DNA of 64,000 nucleotides from Caulobacter sp. (GTDB taxonomy: Bacteria > Pseudomonadota > Alphaproteobacteria > Caulobacterales > Caulobacteraceae), in the NCBI GenBank assembly GCA_017745235.1, contig JAGHZU010000002.1, positions 1 to 64,000 of the forward strand. The letters are read 5' to 3'. Positions within the stretch are counted from its first letter, which is position 1. Every line of letters starts with the position of its first letter. Made by a program: the position numbers and the translations under genes. Under the pieces are notes generated by a model. That model was not told where the DNA came from, did not search any database, and saw nothing but the letters and a program-made list of their open reading frames with translations. Positions 47,139 to 56,098 of the stretch are shown here, piece after piece.

Positions 47139-47969
47139 ATGTGTCGCAACCGCGCCCTCCTCGCAACCGTTCTCGCCCCCGCCTTGCTGCTGGGCGTCGC
47201 CGCGCACGCGGGCGACAAGCGCGAGGCCAAGGTCGCGGCGGCCTCGCGCGCCGCCGCCCCCGCGCCCCCCGTCGCGCCGCGCAAGGCCTCGGCCGAGCAG
47301 CGCGCAGCCGCCCAGCGCCTGGATCCCCTGGCGCGCGCCGCCTTCTGGGCCGGCGAGTTCGACAACGATCCGACCGACCAGCAGGCCGGCGTGGCGCTGT
47401 CCCAGGCCCTGCGCGCCCTGGGCCGCTACGACGAGGCGGCCGAAACGGTGGGCCGGGTGCTGATCGCCAATCCCGACAACTACGACGCCCTGATGGAAAC
47501 CGCCCGCGCCAGCGTCGAGCGCGGCCAGGGCTTCTACGCCATCGAACCGGCCCGCCGGGCCGCCGCCCTCAACCCGCGCGACTGGCGTCCGCAATCGCTG
47601 CTGGGCGTGGCGCTGGAGCAGGCCAAGCGCGACGACGAGGCCCTGGCGGCCCATCGCCAGGCCGTGACCCTGGCCCCCAACGAAGCCGCGCCGCTGACCA
47701 ACCTCGCCATGCACATGGCCGCCAGCGGCGATCTGGCCGGGGCGGAAGCCCAGCTGCGCCGCGCCGCCGCCCTGCCCTCGGCCACCATCCAGGTGCGCCA
47801 GAACCTGGCCCTGGTCATAGGACTGCAGGGCCGCCTGGCCGAGGCCGAGAAGCTGGCCCGCCAGGACCTGCCGCCGGAGTCGGTCGACAACAACCTGGCC
47901 TGGCTGAGAGCCGCCACCGGCCAGGGCTCGCCCACCCGCTCGTGGAGTGCGGTGAAGGCGGGGGGCTGA
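47139..47969 (+). CDS. TPR-repeat protein, TadD-like
   Basis: The 276-residue protein has a signal peptide (about 1-24, AAHAGDK), an Ala/Pro linker and about four TPR repeats (e.g. ALRALGRYDEAAETVGRVL, ALAAHRQAVTLAPNE). It resembles TadD, the pilus assembly TPR lipoprotein, though without a clear lipobox (there is no Cys at the mature N-terminus). The tad genes begin 2.4 kb away beyond a chemoreceptor, so a pilus role is plausible but not shown. Confidence 0.75.
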   Translation: MCRNRALLATVLAPALLLGVAAHAGDKREAKVAAASRAAAPAPPVAPRKASAEQRAAAQRLDPLARAAFWAGEFDNDPTDQQAGVALSQALRALGRYDEAAETVGRVLIANPDNYDALMETARASVERGQGFYAIEPARRAAALNPRDWRPQSLLGVALEQAKRDDEALAAHRQAVTLAPNEAAPLTNLAMHMAASGDLAGAEAQLRRAAALPSATIQVRQNLALVIGLQGRLAEAEKLARQDLPPESVDNNLAWLRAATGQGSPTRSWSAVKAGG

Positions 47970-48001
47970 GCGCGGTCTGGACTGTCGTCCTAGGCCGCCA
48001 A

Positions 48002-50215
48002 CTAGGCCGCGCGCGTCACGCCCGGGACCGCCTCTGCTTCCTCGCCGGTCTGGAAGCGCGAGACCAGATGGCTCAGCTGGTCGGCTTCGCCCGAGAGGTT
48101 GTGGCTGGCCGCGTTGGTCTCCTCGACCATGGCCGCGTTCTGCTGGGTGACGGTGTCCATCTGGTTCACCGCGGTGTTGACCTCGTGCAGGCCCGTGGCC
48201 TGTTCCTGGGCCGAGGCGGCGATGGTGCGCACCAGGCCGTCTATGCGGGTGACGTGGCCGGCCACGGTCTCCAGCGTCTTGCCCGCGCGCCCCACTAGGT
48301 CCACGCCCGCGCCGACCTGCTGGGTCGAGGCGTTGATGAGGGTCTTGATCTCCTTGGCCGCGTCGGCCGAGCGCTGGGCCAGGGCCCGCACTTCCTGCGC
48401 CACGACGGCGAAGCCACGGCCGGCGTCGCCGGCGCGAGCCGCCTCGACGCCCGCGTTCAAGGCCAGCAGGTTGGTCTGGAAGGCGATCTCGTCGATCACG
48501 CCGATGATCTGGCCGATCTGGCGCGAGGACGCCTCGATGCGGCCCATGGCCTCGACGGCCTGCTCGACCACGACGCTGGACTCCTCGGCCGCCTGGCGGC
48601 TTTCCGACACCACCTTGCGAACCTCCTCGGCGCCGGCGGCGGTCTGGCGCACGGTGGCGGTGATCTCGTCCAGGGCCGCGGCGGTCTCCTCCAGCGAGGC
48701 GGCCTGCTGCTCGGTGCGGCGGGACAGATCGTCGGCGGCGCTGGTGATCTCGCCCGCTCCGGCGCGCACGGCGCCGGCGCTGTCGACGATGACGCGCATG
48801 GTGGTGTTCAGGTCGCTGATGGCGGCGTTGAAGTTGGCGCGCAGGGCCTCGTACTCGGCCGGGAAGCGCTGGTCGATGCGGGTGGCCAGGTTGCCGGCGG
48901 CCAGCTGGCCAAGGCTCGCGCCCAGGGCGGCCACCACCTGCTGGCGGGCGGCGTCCTCGGCCATGCGTTCCTCCTCGCGAGCACGGCGTTCGGCCTCGGT
49001 GGCGGCCTTCTCGGCCTCCTGCCGCTCGCGCGCCTTCTGGCGATCGAGGATGGCGGTGCGGAACACCTCCACCGACTTGGCCATGGCGCCGATCTCGTCG
49101 CCGCGCGCGGCGTAGGGAACGGGCTTTTCGTAGTCGCCCGCAGCCAGGCCGCCCATGTACTGGGTCATCACCTGCACCGGCTTGACGATCCACTGCGAGC
49201 CGAACCACAGCAACACGCCCGCCAGGGCCACCAGGCAGAAGGCGGTCAGCAGCATCTGGTTGCGGGCCTTGGCGGCGCCGGCCAGCACGGCCGATTCCGG
49301 CGCCTCGACCACCACCCACCAGCGATCGGCCGTGCCGGGCAGGACGATCGGGGCGGTGGCGCGCAGCGTCTTGCCGCCCTGGCCCTTGATGATCTCCTCG
49401 GCGTAACCGGCCTGGCCGGCCTTGGCGATCAGGGCCGCCAGGCCGGGATCCTCGACCTTCTTGCCCAGCTTGGACGCGTCGGGATTGGCCACCCACAGGT
49501 CGCCGCCGCCGATGACGCTGACATGGCCCTCGCCGAACGGGCGCAACTGGCTGGCGCGGGCCGAAAGGTCAGCCAGCGACAGGTCGGTGGTGACCACGCC
49601 GACCGGCTTGCCGTCGCGATGGACCACGGCCGCCACCGAGGTCATCAGGACCTGCTTGCCGTTGACCGGATAGAGATAGGGCGCGGTCAGCAGGGTGCGA
49701 TCCTCGGCCATCGGCTTGGTGTACCAGGCGTCGATGCCGGCCTCGGCGGTCATGACCAGCTTCTCGGTCTTGACCTTCTTGTCGGGTCCCCAGACGAAGT
49801 AGGGCACGAAGCGGCCGCTGGCGTCGGAATAGGGATGGGTGGTGAAGTCCGCGTCGCGCCCGTCCAGACCATTGGCCTCGAACACCGGGGTCATGCCGAT
49901 GATGTCGGGATTGTTCTGGACCAGGTGGATGAAGACGCGGCCGATCTGGTCGCGGTCGGCGCGGGAGGGGTCGGCGACCAGACTCTCGGCCGTGGCCGCG
50001 CCCACCGACGCGTTCTTGATCGCCTGCCCCACTTCCTTGCCGATGCGCTCGCCATAGCCCTCCATGAGGGCCCGGGCCTGTTCGCCGGCCTGGACGCGCG
50101 CTTGCGAGCGCATGGTGGTCCAGCCGGCCAGGGTGACCCCCACGCCGGACGCGAGGAGGATGGCGCCGACCGACAGGACAAGGGTCAGGCGCAAGGACAG
50201 TTTGGGAAAACGCAT
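48002..50215 (-). CDS. Methyl-accepting chemotaxis protein with Cache sensor
   Basis: The 737-residue receptor has an N-terminal membrane helix (about 7-30), a large periplasmic double-Cache domain (about 35-290) with SDASGRFVPYFVW, a second span (about 300-325), a HAMP domain and the cytoplasmic signalling hairpin, recognised from IAFQTNLLALNAGVEAARAG. It should sense small ligands and control CheA. The ATG at 50215 is preferred to a GTG three codons upstream. A Glu-Glu-rich C-terminal tail (about last 25) suits methylation docking. Confidence 0.93.
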   Translation of the reverse strand: MRFPKLSLRLTLVLSVGAILLASGVGVTLAGWTTMRSQARVQAGEQARALMEGYGERIGKEVGQAIKNASVGAATAESLVADPSRADRDQIGRVFIHLVQNNPDIIGMTPVFEANGLDGRDADFTTHPYSDASGRFVPYFVWGPDKKVKTEKLVMTAEAGIDAWYTKPMAEDRTLLTAPYLYPVNGKQVLMTSVAAVVHRDGKPVGVVTTDLSLADLSARASQLRPFGEGHVSVIGGGDLWVANPDASKLGKKVEDPGLAALIAKAGQAGYAEEIIKGQGGKTLRATAPIVLPGTADRWWVVVEAPESAVLAGAAKARNQMLLTAFCLVALAGVLLWFGSQWIVKPVQVMTQYMGGLAAGDYEKPVPYAARGDEIGAMAKSVEVFRTAILDRQKARERQEAEKAATEAERRAREEERMAEDAARQQVVAALGASLGQLAAGNLATRIDQRFPAEYEALRANFNAAISDLNTTMRVIVDSAGAVRAGAGEITSAADDLSRRTEQQAASLEETAAALDEITATVRQTAAGAEEVRKVVSESRQAAEESSVVVEQAVEAMGRIEASSRQIGQIIGVIDEIAFQTNLLALNAGVEAARAGDAGRGFAVVAQEVRALAQRSADAAKEIKTLINASTQQVGAGVDLVGRAGKTLETVAGHVTRIDGLVRTIAASAQEQATGLHEVNTAVNQMDTVTQQNAAMVEETNAASHNLSGEADQLSHLVSRFQTGEEAEAVPGVTRAA

Positions 50216-50332
50216 CAACGGCACCCCGGAAGAAAGGTTACCGCCAGGCTAGAGCCGACCTGTTACTTGACTGAAAACGACGCCTGGACCTGGGCCCTTA
50301 ATAGGCGCGACATGGCGTCGCACCCTCCGCGC

Positions 50333-51301
50333 CTATTTGTGCAGCATCACGTCCTGGATCTTCATGATCGCCGGACCCATGATGACGATGAACAACACCG
50401 GCAGGAAGAACAGGATCATCGGCACGGTCAGCTTGGCCGGCAGGGCCGCGGCCTTCTTCTCGGCGGCCGACAGGCGCAGCTCGCGGTTCTCCTTGGCCAT
50501 CACCCGCAGGGCGTTGCCCAGCGGCGTGCCGTAGCGCTCGGCCTGGATCATGGCGGTGGCCACCGAGCGGATGCCCGGATGGTTGGTGCGGCGCGCCAAG
50601 CCCTCGTAGGCCAGGCGGCGTTCGGGCAGATAGCTGAGCTCGGCGGTCAGCAGGCCCAGTTCCTCGGCCAGTTCGATCGACTGCGAGCCGACCTCGGCGC
50701 CCACCTTGGCGATGGCGGCCTCGATCGACATGCCGCTTTCCACGCAGATCAGCAGCAGGTCCAAGGCGTCGGGGAAAGCCGCCACGATCGACTCGCGGCG
50801 CTTCTGGCTGACGTTCTGGATGTAGAGATTGGGCGCGTAGTAGCCCAGCGCCAGGGCGGCCACGCAGATGGCCATCTTCTGAATGGGCTGCAGGCCGAAG
50901 TTGTTGATGAGGAACAGGTAGCCCGCCGCCGCCACCGCGAAGACGAACGGCATGACGAAGCGGAAGAAGTAGAAGGTCGAGACGGGGCGCGGACCGCGGA
51001 AGCCGGCCTGGGCCAGCTTGTCGACGACCTTGGGGTCCTCCAGCAGCTTGGAGAGCTGGAGCCGATCGACCACGTTCTTGTACATGCCCTCGTCGGTGTG
51101 ACGCAGGCTGCCGCCCTTCTGGGACATGGCCTCGCGCGAACGGCGGCGCAGTTCCTCGCGGCGGTTGGCCACCGACTTCAGTCGGCCTTCCAGGTTGCTG
51201 CTGCTGAGCGCGGGGGCGGCCAGGGTGATGATGGTGATGAACACCGCGATCGCCAGGCCGGCGGCCAGCAGGTTCGAGGGGTCGGTGAGCAGCTTGATCA
51301 T
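50333..51301 (-). CDS. cpaH: Tad pilus inner-membrane protein TadC (CpaH)
   Basis: The 322-residue protein has a single N-terminal span, then a T2SS F-type domain (about 150-275) with ESGMSIEAAIAKVG, and spans at the C-terminus. It pairs with TadB as the pilus platform in the inner membrane. It ends the cpa operon, 9 bases after tadB. Confidence 0.9.
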   Translation of the reverse strand: MIKLLTDPSNLLAAGLAIAVFITIITLAAPALSSSNLEGRLKSVANRREELRRRSREAMSQKGGSLRHTDEGMYKNVVDRLQLSKLLEDPKVVDKLAQAGFRGPRPVSTFYFFRFVMPFVFAVAAAGYLFLINNFGLQPIQKMAICVAALALGYYAPNLYIQNVSQKRRESIVAAFPDALDLLLICVESGMSIEAAIAKVGAEVGSQSIELAEELGLLTAELSYLPERRLAYEGLARRTNHPGIRSVATAMIQAERYGTPLGNALRVMAKENRELRLSAAEKKAAALPAKLTVPMILFFLPVLFIVIMGPAIMKIQDVMLHK

Positions 51302-51310
51302 CGGCTCCCC

Positions 51311-52285
51311 CTAGAACTTGAAATTGATCATCTTGCGCATGACCAGGATGCCGATGGTCATCCACACGGCGGCGGCCAGCAGCATCAGGTGACCGCGCGG
51401 ATCGGTGAACATGGTCTGCATGTAGGTCGGGGCGGTGACCGAGATCATCACGATCACGCCCGGCGGCAAGCTGCCGATGATGAAGGCCGAGGCCACGGCC
51501 TCGGCCGACAAGGCCTTGATCTTCTCGGCCATCAGCTTGCGCGAACGCAGTACGGCCGACAGGTTGCCCAGCGCCTCGGCCAGGTTGCCGCCGGTCTTGG
51601 CCTGGATCGACAGGACGATGGCGAAGAACCGCAGCTCGGGCGTGGGCATGCGCTCGTACATGCGCTCCAGGGCCTGCTCCATCGACATGCCCATCCCGAC
51701 GTTCTCGGTGAGGATCCGGAACTCGCCGGCCAGGGGCTCAGGGCACTCCTTGCCGATGATCTTCAGGCAGTCATGGACCGGCAGGCCCGACTTGATGCCG
51801 CGCACGATGATGTCGACGGCGTCGGCGAAGGCGCTGGTGAACTTCTTGGTGCGGTTCTTGGCCAGCATGCCCACCACCCAGCGCGGCAGGCCAAGGCCCG
51901 CGGCGAAGGCCGCGCCCAGGGCGATCAGCGGCGGCTGACGCAGGACCAGGGGCACGACGGCGGCCACCAGCCCGACCCCGGCGCTGACGATCCAGAACAT
52001 CCGCACGTTCTCGCCCAGCCCCGCCGCGCGCAGACGCGCGGCGATGGTCAGGCTGGCCTTCTTCTGCTGGCGATCCTGTTCCTTGAGGGTCTTGAGGATC
52101 TGCTTGCGGCGGATGTCGGGCGCGCTGGCGGCGGTCTTGGCCCGCGCGGCGTTCTGGCGCTCGGCGCCGGTGATCAGCTGGGCGCGCTTGACGGTCTTGG
52201 TCGTGGCCGTGTCGCCGCCCACCAGGACGAAGCCCAGGCAGGCGATGGTGACGAACCCCAGGACGCCGGCGAGGATGAACAGCAT
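51311..52285 (-). CDS. cpaG: Tad pilus inner-membrane protein TadB (CpaG)
   Basis: The 324-residue protein has N-terminal and internal spans, a T2SS F domain (about 165-290) with KSGLPVHDCLKIIGKE and C-terminal helices. It is the partner of TadC in the pilus assembly platform and lies four bases after cpaF, so it is coupled. Confidence 0.91.
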   Translation of the reverse strand: MLFILAGVLGFVTIACLGFVLVGGDTATTKTVKRAQLITGAERQNAARAKTAASAPDIRRKQILKTLKEQDRQQKKASLTIAARLRAAGLGENVRMFWIVSAGVGLVAAVVPLVLRQPPLIALGAAFAAGLGLPRWVVGMLAKNRTKKFTSAFADAVDIIVRGIKSGLPVHDCLKIIGKECPEPLAGEFRILTENVGMGMSMEQALERMYERMPTPELRFFAIVLSIQAKTGGNLAEALGNLSAVLRSRKLMAEKIKALSAEAVASAFIIGSLPPGVIVMISVTAPTYMQTMFTDPRGHLMLLAAAVWMTIGILVMRKMINFKF

Positions 52286-52289
52286 CGTC

Positions 52290-53801
52290 CTACTCCGCCG
52301 CGTCGAGGGCTTCGGCCAGTTCGCGCTCCAGGCCGTAGTAGCGGGCGCGATCCCAGAAGCGCGGACGGCCGATGCCGGTCGAGCGGTGCTTGCCCAGCAC
52401 CTTGCCGTTCTCGTCCTCGCCGCTGATCTCGTAGACGAACAGGTCCTGGGTGACGATCACGTCGCCTTCCAGGCCCACCACCTCGGTGATGTGGGTGATG
52501 CGGCGGCTGCCGTCGCGCAGGCGGGCGGCCTGGATGATGACGTCGACCGAGCCGACGATCATCTCCTTGATGGTCTTGGAGGGCAGGCCGTAGCCGCCCA
52601 TGGTGATCATCGATTCCACCCGGCTGATGGCCTCGCGCGGGCTGTTGGCGTGCAGCGTGCCCATCGAGCCGTCGTGGCCGGTGTTCATGGCCTGGAGGAG
52701 GTCGAACGCTTCCGGGCCGCGGACTTCGCCGACGATGATCCGCTCGGGACGCATCCGCAGGCAGTTCTTGACCAGGTCGCGCATGGTCACCGCGCCCTGG
52801 CCTTCCAGATTGGGCGGCCGGGTTTCCAGGCGCACCACGTGCGGCTGCTGCAGCTGCAGTTCGGCCGCGTCCTCGCAGGTCACCACCCGTTCGGTGGGGT
52901 CGATGAAGGCGGTCATGGTGTTGAGCAGGGTCGTCTTGCCCGAACCGGTACCGCCCGAGATGATGACGTTGCATCGGCACGCGCCGATCACGCCCAGAAC
53001 CCGCGCCCCTTCCGGACTGACCGACGCGAAGTCGACCAGGTTCTTCATCGTCAGCTTGTCCTTCTTGAACTTCCGGATGGTCAGGGTGGGACCATCCAGG
53101 GCCAAGGGCGGGGCGATGACGTTGACGCGCGAGCCGTCGGGCAGGCGGGCGTCGCAGATCGGCGAGCTTTCGTCGACGCGGCGGCCCACCTGGCTGACGA
53201 TCCGCTGGCAGATGTTCATCAGCTGCAGATTGTCCCGGAAGCGCACGTTGGTCAGCTGGACCTTGCCGCCCACTTCGATGAACACCCGATGCGCGCCGTT
53301 GACCATGATATCGGCGATGTCGTCGCGGGCCAGCAGGGGCTCCAGCGGGCCGTAGCCGAGGACGTCGTTGATGATGTCCTGGACCAGATGCTCCTGTTCC
53401 GCGACCGACATCGAGACGTTCTTGATCGCCACCAGTTCGGCGACGATGTCACGGATCTCCTCGGCCGCCGCCTTGGTGTCGAGCTGGGCCAGCTGGCTCA
53501 GGTCGATGGTGTTGAGCAGGGCGTTGAAGATCGTGGTCTTGGTGGCGTGGTAGTAGTCGCTCTGCTCGCGCACGACCTGGGCGGTCGGGGGGGCGCCCTG
53601 GGCGGCGCGCAGCTGGTCCAGGCCGTTGGTCGGGCGCGGACCTGCGGTCTTCGTCGCCGCGGGGGCCGACGCCTCGGCCACGGCGACGCCGGCCGACGGC
53701 TCGACCCGCTGAGGACGCGTGGCGATGGCCGGCGCGCCGCTGGACGCGGGCGGCGGCGCGTTCTCGATCCGGACGGCGGCCTGGTCGCGCTTGCCGAACA
53801 T
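52290..53801 (-). CDS. cpaF: Tad pilus assembly ATPase CpaF (TadA)
   Basis: CpaF powers pilus extension and retraction. The 503-residue protein has an N-terminal disordered region (about 1-60), an N-domain and a GspE/VirB11-type ATPase with Walker A ISGGTGSGKTTLLN, the Asp box, Walker B and the His box LHANSPREAI. The T2S/T4P ATPase family and the position in the cluster make the assignment firm. Confidence 0.96.
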   Translation of the reverse strand: MFGKRDQAAVRIENAPPPASSGAPAIATRPQRVEPSAGVAVAEASAPAATKTAGPRPTNGLDQLRAAQGAPPTAQVVREQSDYYHATKTTIFNALLNTIDLSQLAQLDTKAAAEEIRDIVAELVAIKNVSMSVAEQEHLVQDIINDVLGYGPLEPLLARDDIADIMVNGAHRVFIEVGGKVQLTNVRFRDNLQLMNICQRIVSQVGRRVDESSPICDARLPDGSRVNVIAPPLALDGPTLTIRKFKKDKLTMKNLVDFASVSPEGARVLGVIGACRCNVIISGGTGSGKTTLLNTMTAFIDPTERVVTCEDAAELQLQQPHVVRLETRPPNLEGQGAVTMRDLVKNCLRMRPERIIVGEVRGPEAFDLLQAMNTGHDGSMGTLHANSPREAISRVESMITMGGYGLPSKTIKEMIVGSVDVIIQAARLRDGSRRITHITEVVGLEGDVIVTQDLFVYEISGEDENGKVLGKHRSTGIGRPRFWDRARYYGLERELAEALDAAE

Positions 53802-53805
53802 GCCC

Positions 53806-55371
53806 CTACTTCTTCTTGAACAGGCTGGAGAGGACCGAGGCCTTCTGGACCACCGGCGCCTCGCGGCGGCTGATCAGTCGGGCCAGGTAGTCGATGCCCT
53901 CGGCCGCCTTGGACTTGGGGGCGACCTCGGCGACCATCTGGCCATTGTTGGCGGCCATGCCGAAGGGCTTGGGATCAAAGGGCAGCACCAGCGACGGCGT
54001 CAGGCCCAGGGCCTCGCCGAAATCCTTGACCGGGATCTCGGGACGGCCGGGCACGCCCACCTGGTTCAGCACCAGGCGCGGCGGGGCGTCGTTTGGACGG
54101 GCCTGGCGGACCAGGTCGACGATGTTCTTGGCGTTGCGCAGGCTGGCCAGGTCCGGCGTGGCCACCACCACCAGGTCGTCGCTGCCGATCAGCACCTGGC
54201 GGGTCCAGCGGCTCCAGCTGTGGGGCAGGTCCAGCACCACGAAGGGCGCCGCGCCGCGGATCTTCTGGGTGACCTCCTCGAAGGCCTCCGCGCCGATCTC
54301 ATAGTCGTCGTCCAGCGTGCCCGGCGCGGCGAACAGCGACAGGCGGTCGCCGCAGCGGACCATCATGCGGTCCATCAGCACCGGATCCAGGCGTTCGGGC
54401 TGGGTCAGGGCGTCGAGCACGCCCTGCAGCGGGTCCTGGTTGAAGTCGAGGCCGGCGGTGCCGAACGGCAGGTCCAGGTCGACCATCACGGTGGCGGCCT
54501 GCACGCGCTCGGCCATCGACCAGGCGAAGTTGTGGGCCAGGGTCGAGGAGCCCACCCCGCCCTTGGCGCCGACGAAAGCCACCTGGCGGCCGACGAACGG
54601 CGCGGACGGATCGGCGTACAGGCTGGAGACCGCGCGGATGATCTGGAGCGGCCCCTGGGGCTGGGTCAGGTACTCGCTGACCCCGCGCCGCATCAGCTCG
54701 CGATACAGGGCGATGTCGTTGGTCTGGCCGATGACCACGACCTTGGTGCCCGGGTCGCAGACCTGGGCCAGGCCGTCCAGCAGGGCCAGCATGCGGGGCG
54801 CCGGATCGAGGCTCTCGACCAGCACCAGCGAGGGGGTGGACTGGTTCTGGTAGTAGCCGACGGCGGCCTCGAGGCCGCCCGGATGGATCGAGGCGGAGGC
54901 GCGGGCCATGCGGCGGTCGGCCGCTGCGGCCTCGACCAGGGCCACGCTCTCGGCGCGGGCGCAGAAGGCGTGGATGGTGATGCGCGGGACCGCGGCCTCG
55001 CCCATGTCGGCCTCGGCGGCGGCCAGCAGTTCCTGGGCCAGGGCCTGAGAGGGGCCGGGCTCGATCACCGGCGGAGGGGCCGTGGCTTGCGACGCGGCCG
55101 GGGCCGGCGCGGTCATGATCGGCGCGGAGGGCGCGATCGGGGCGAGGGCCGGCGGGATGGCGGCGACGGAAGACGCCGCCGGAGCCAGGTCGACGAACGG
55201 CTCGGGGGGCGCCGACTGACGGGCCGGCGGGAAATCGGCGAACGGATCGTCGCCGCCCAGCCCTGCGGCCGGGGCGGAGGTGCGCCAGGGATCGGAGCCG
55301 GGCGAGGCGAAGTCGTCGTCGGCGTCGAAGCCCAGGTCGAAGGGATCGTGGTCGGTGGGGCGCGTGGACAT
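53806..55371 (-). CDS. cpaE: Pilus localisation ATPase-like protein CpaE (TadZ)
   Basis: CpaE targets the pilus machine to a cell pole. The 521-residue protein has an acidic, disordered N-terminus, a receiver-like domain (about 130-240) lacking a clear phospho-site and a MinD/ParA-like domain whose Walker A AKGGVGSST keeps Lys in the deviant position but has Ser-Ser instead of Lys-Thr, as known in CpaE. It overlaps cpaD by one base (TGATG). Confidence 0.95.
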   Translation of the reverse strand: MSTRPTDHDPFDLGFDADDDFASPGSDPWRTSAPAAGLGGDDPFADFPPARQSAPPEPFVDLAPAASSVAAIPPALAPIAPSAPIMTAPAPAASQATAPPPVIEPGPSQALAQELLAAAEADMGEAAVPRITIHAFCARAESVALVEAAAADRRMARASASIHPGGLEAAVGYYQNQSTPSLVLVESLDPAPRMLALLDGLAQVCDPGTKVVVIGQTNDIALYRELMRRGVSEYLTQPQGPLQIIRAVSSLYADPSAPFVGRQVAFVGAKGGVGSSTLAHNFAWSMAERVQAATVMVDLDLPFGTAGLDFNQDPLQGVLDALTQPERLDPVLMDRMMVRCGDRLSLFAAPGTLDDDYEIGAEAFEEVTQKIRGAAPFVVLDLPHSWSRWTRQVLIGSDDLVVVATPDLASLRNAKNIVDLVRQARPNDAPPRLVLNQVGVPGRPEIPVKDFGEALGLTPSLVLPFDPKPFGMAANNGQMVAEVAPKSKAAEGIDYLARLISRREAPVVQKASVLSSLFKKK

Positions 55372-56087
55372 CAGTTGACCGCCTTGGAAACGGCGCCGAC
55401 CGCCTGCTCGTCACGCGCGGACGCGGTCGTTTCGCCCTTGCGGTACTTGTTGATGACCGTATCGCGCCGGCTGGCGCTGGGCGGGGTCTGGTCGCGCGGA
55501 CGCAGGAGATCTTCGGCGTTGGCCGTTTGCGCGGCCATGTTGGCGGCGACGGCGCAGCCGAAGTTCTCGTAAGCCTGGTTGCCGGCCGTGGCCGTCACGT
55601 TCTCCCAGTTCATGCCGCAGCGGGGCACGACCGCCTCGTGGCGCAGGAAACCCACCTTCAGCGGCGCGTTGGGCGCGCTGGTGGCGTCGTAGCCGACGAT
55701 GCGGACGGCCGAGGCCGGGGCTCCCAGCCCCACCAGCCGGGCGCGGACGAAGCCGGCCATGCGGCCGGCCACGTCGGCCTGGGCCGAGCCCACCGGAGCG
55801 CTGACCACGATCTCGCGCGCGCCCAGCTCCAGCCAGCGCTGCAGCAGCGCGTCCAGCGCCTGCTGCTGGTTCAGCGACAGGCCCTCGGCGTGCGGGACCA
55901 GCAGGATTTCGTCGGGATGGGCCTCGACCTGCACGCGCTGCTCCCATTTCTGGGTGTCCAGGCGCGGCGTCGTGGCCGGGTCGGGCGCGGTGGAGGCGCA
56001 GGCGGCGAGGCCCGTCACGGTCACGGCGGCGGCGGCCATGGCCAGGCGGCGGCGGAGCGAAGGGGCTTGGATAAGGGCTCGCGTCAT
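55371..56087 (-). CDS. cpaD: Pilus assembly lipoprotein CpaD
   Basis: The 238-residue protein has a lipoprotein signal ending in GLAAC (about residue 30) and the CpaD domain, with conserved NWENVTATAGNQAYENFGCA. CpaD assists the secretin CpaC in the outer membrane. The start at 56087 is chosen because it gives a normal lipoprotein leader and the longer frame runs into cpaC. Confidence 0.93.
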   Translation of the reverse strand: MTRALIQAPSLRRRLAMAAAAVTVTGLAACASTAPDPATTPRLDTQKWEQRVQVEAHPDEILLVPHAEGLSLNQQQALDALLQRWLELGAREIVVSAPVGSAQADVAGRMAGFVRARLVGLGAPASAVRIVGYDATSAPNAPLKVGFLRHEAVVPRCGMNWENVTATAGNQAYENFGCAVAANMAAQTANAEDLLRPRDQTPPSASRRDTVINKYRKGETTASARDEQAVGAVSKAVN

Positions 56088-56098
56088 GGTCCGCGCTC

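Noticed and set aside
49523..52426. Long plus-strand frame opposite the chemoreceptor and tadB/tadC
   Set aside because: Its His/Gln/Arg-rich translation has no domain and it is antisense to well-identified genes.
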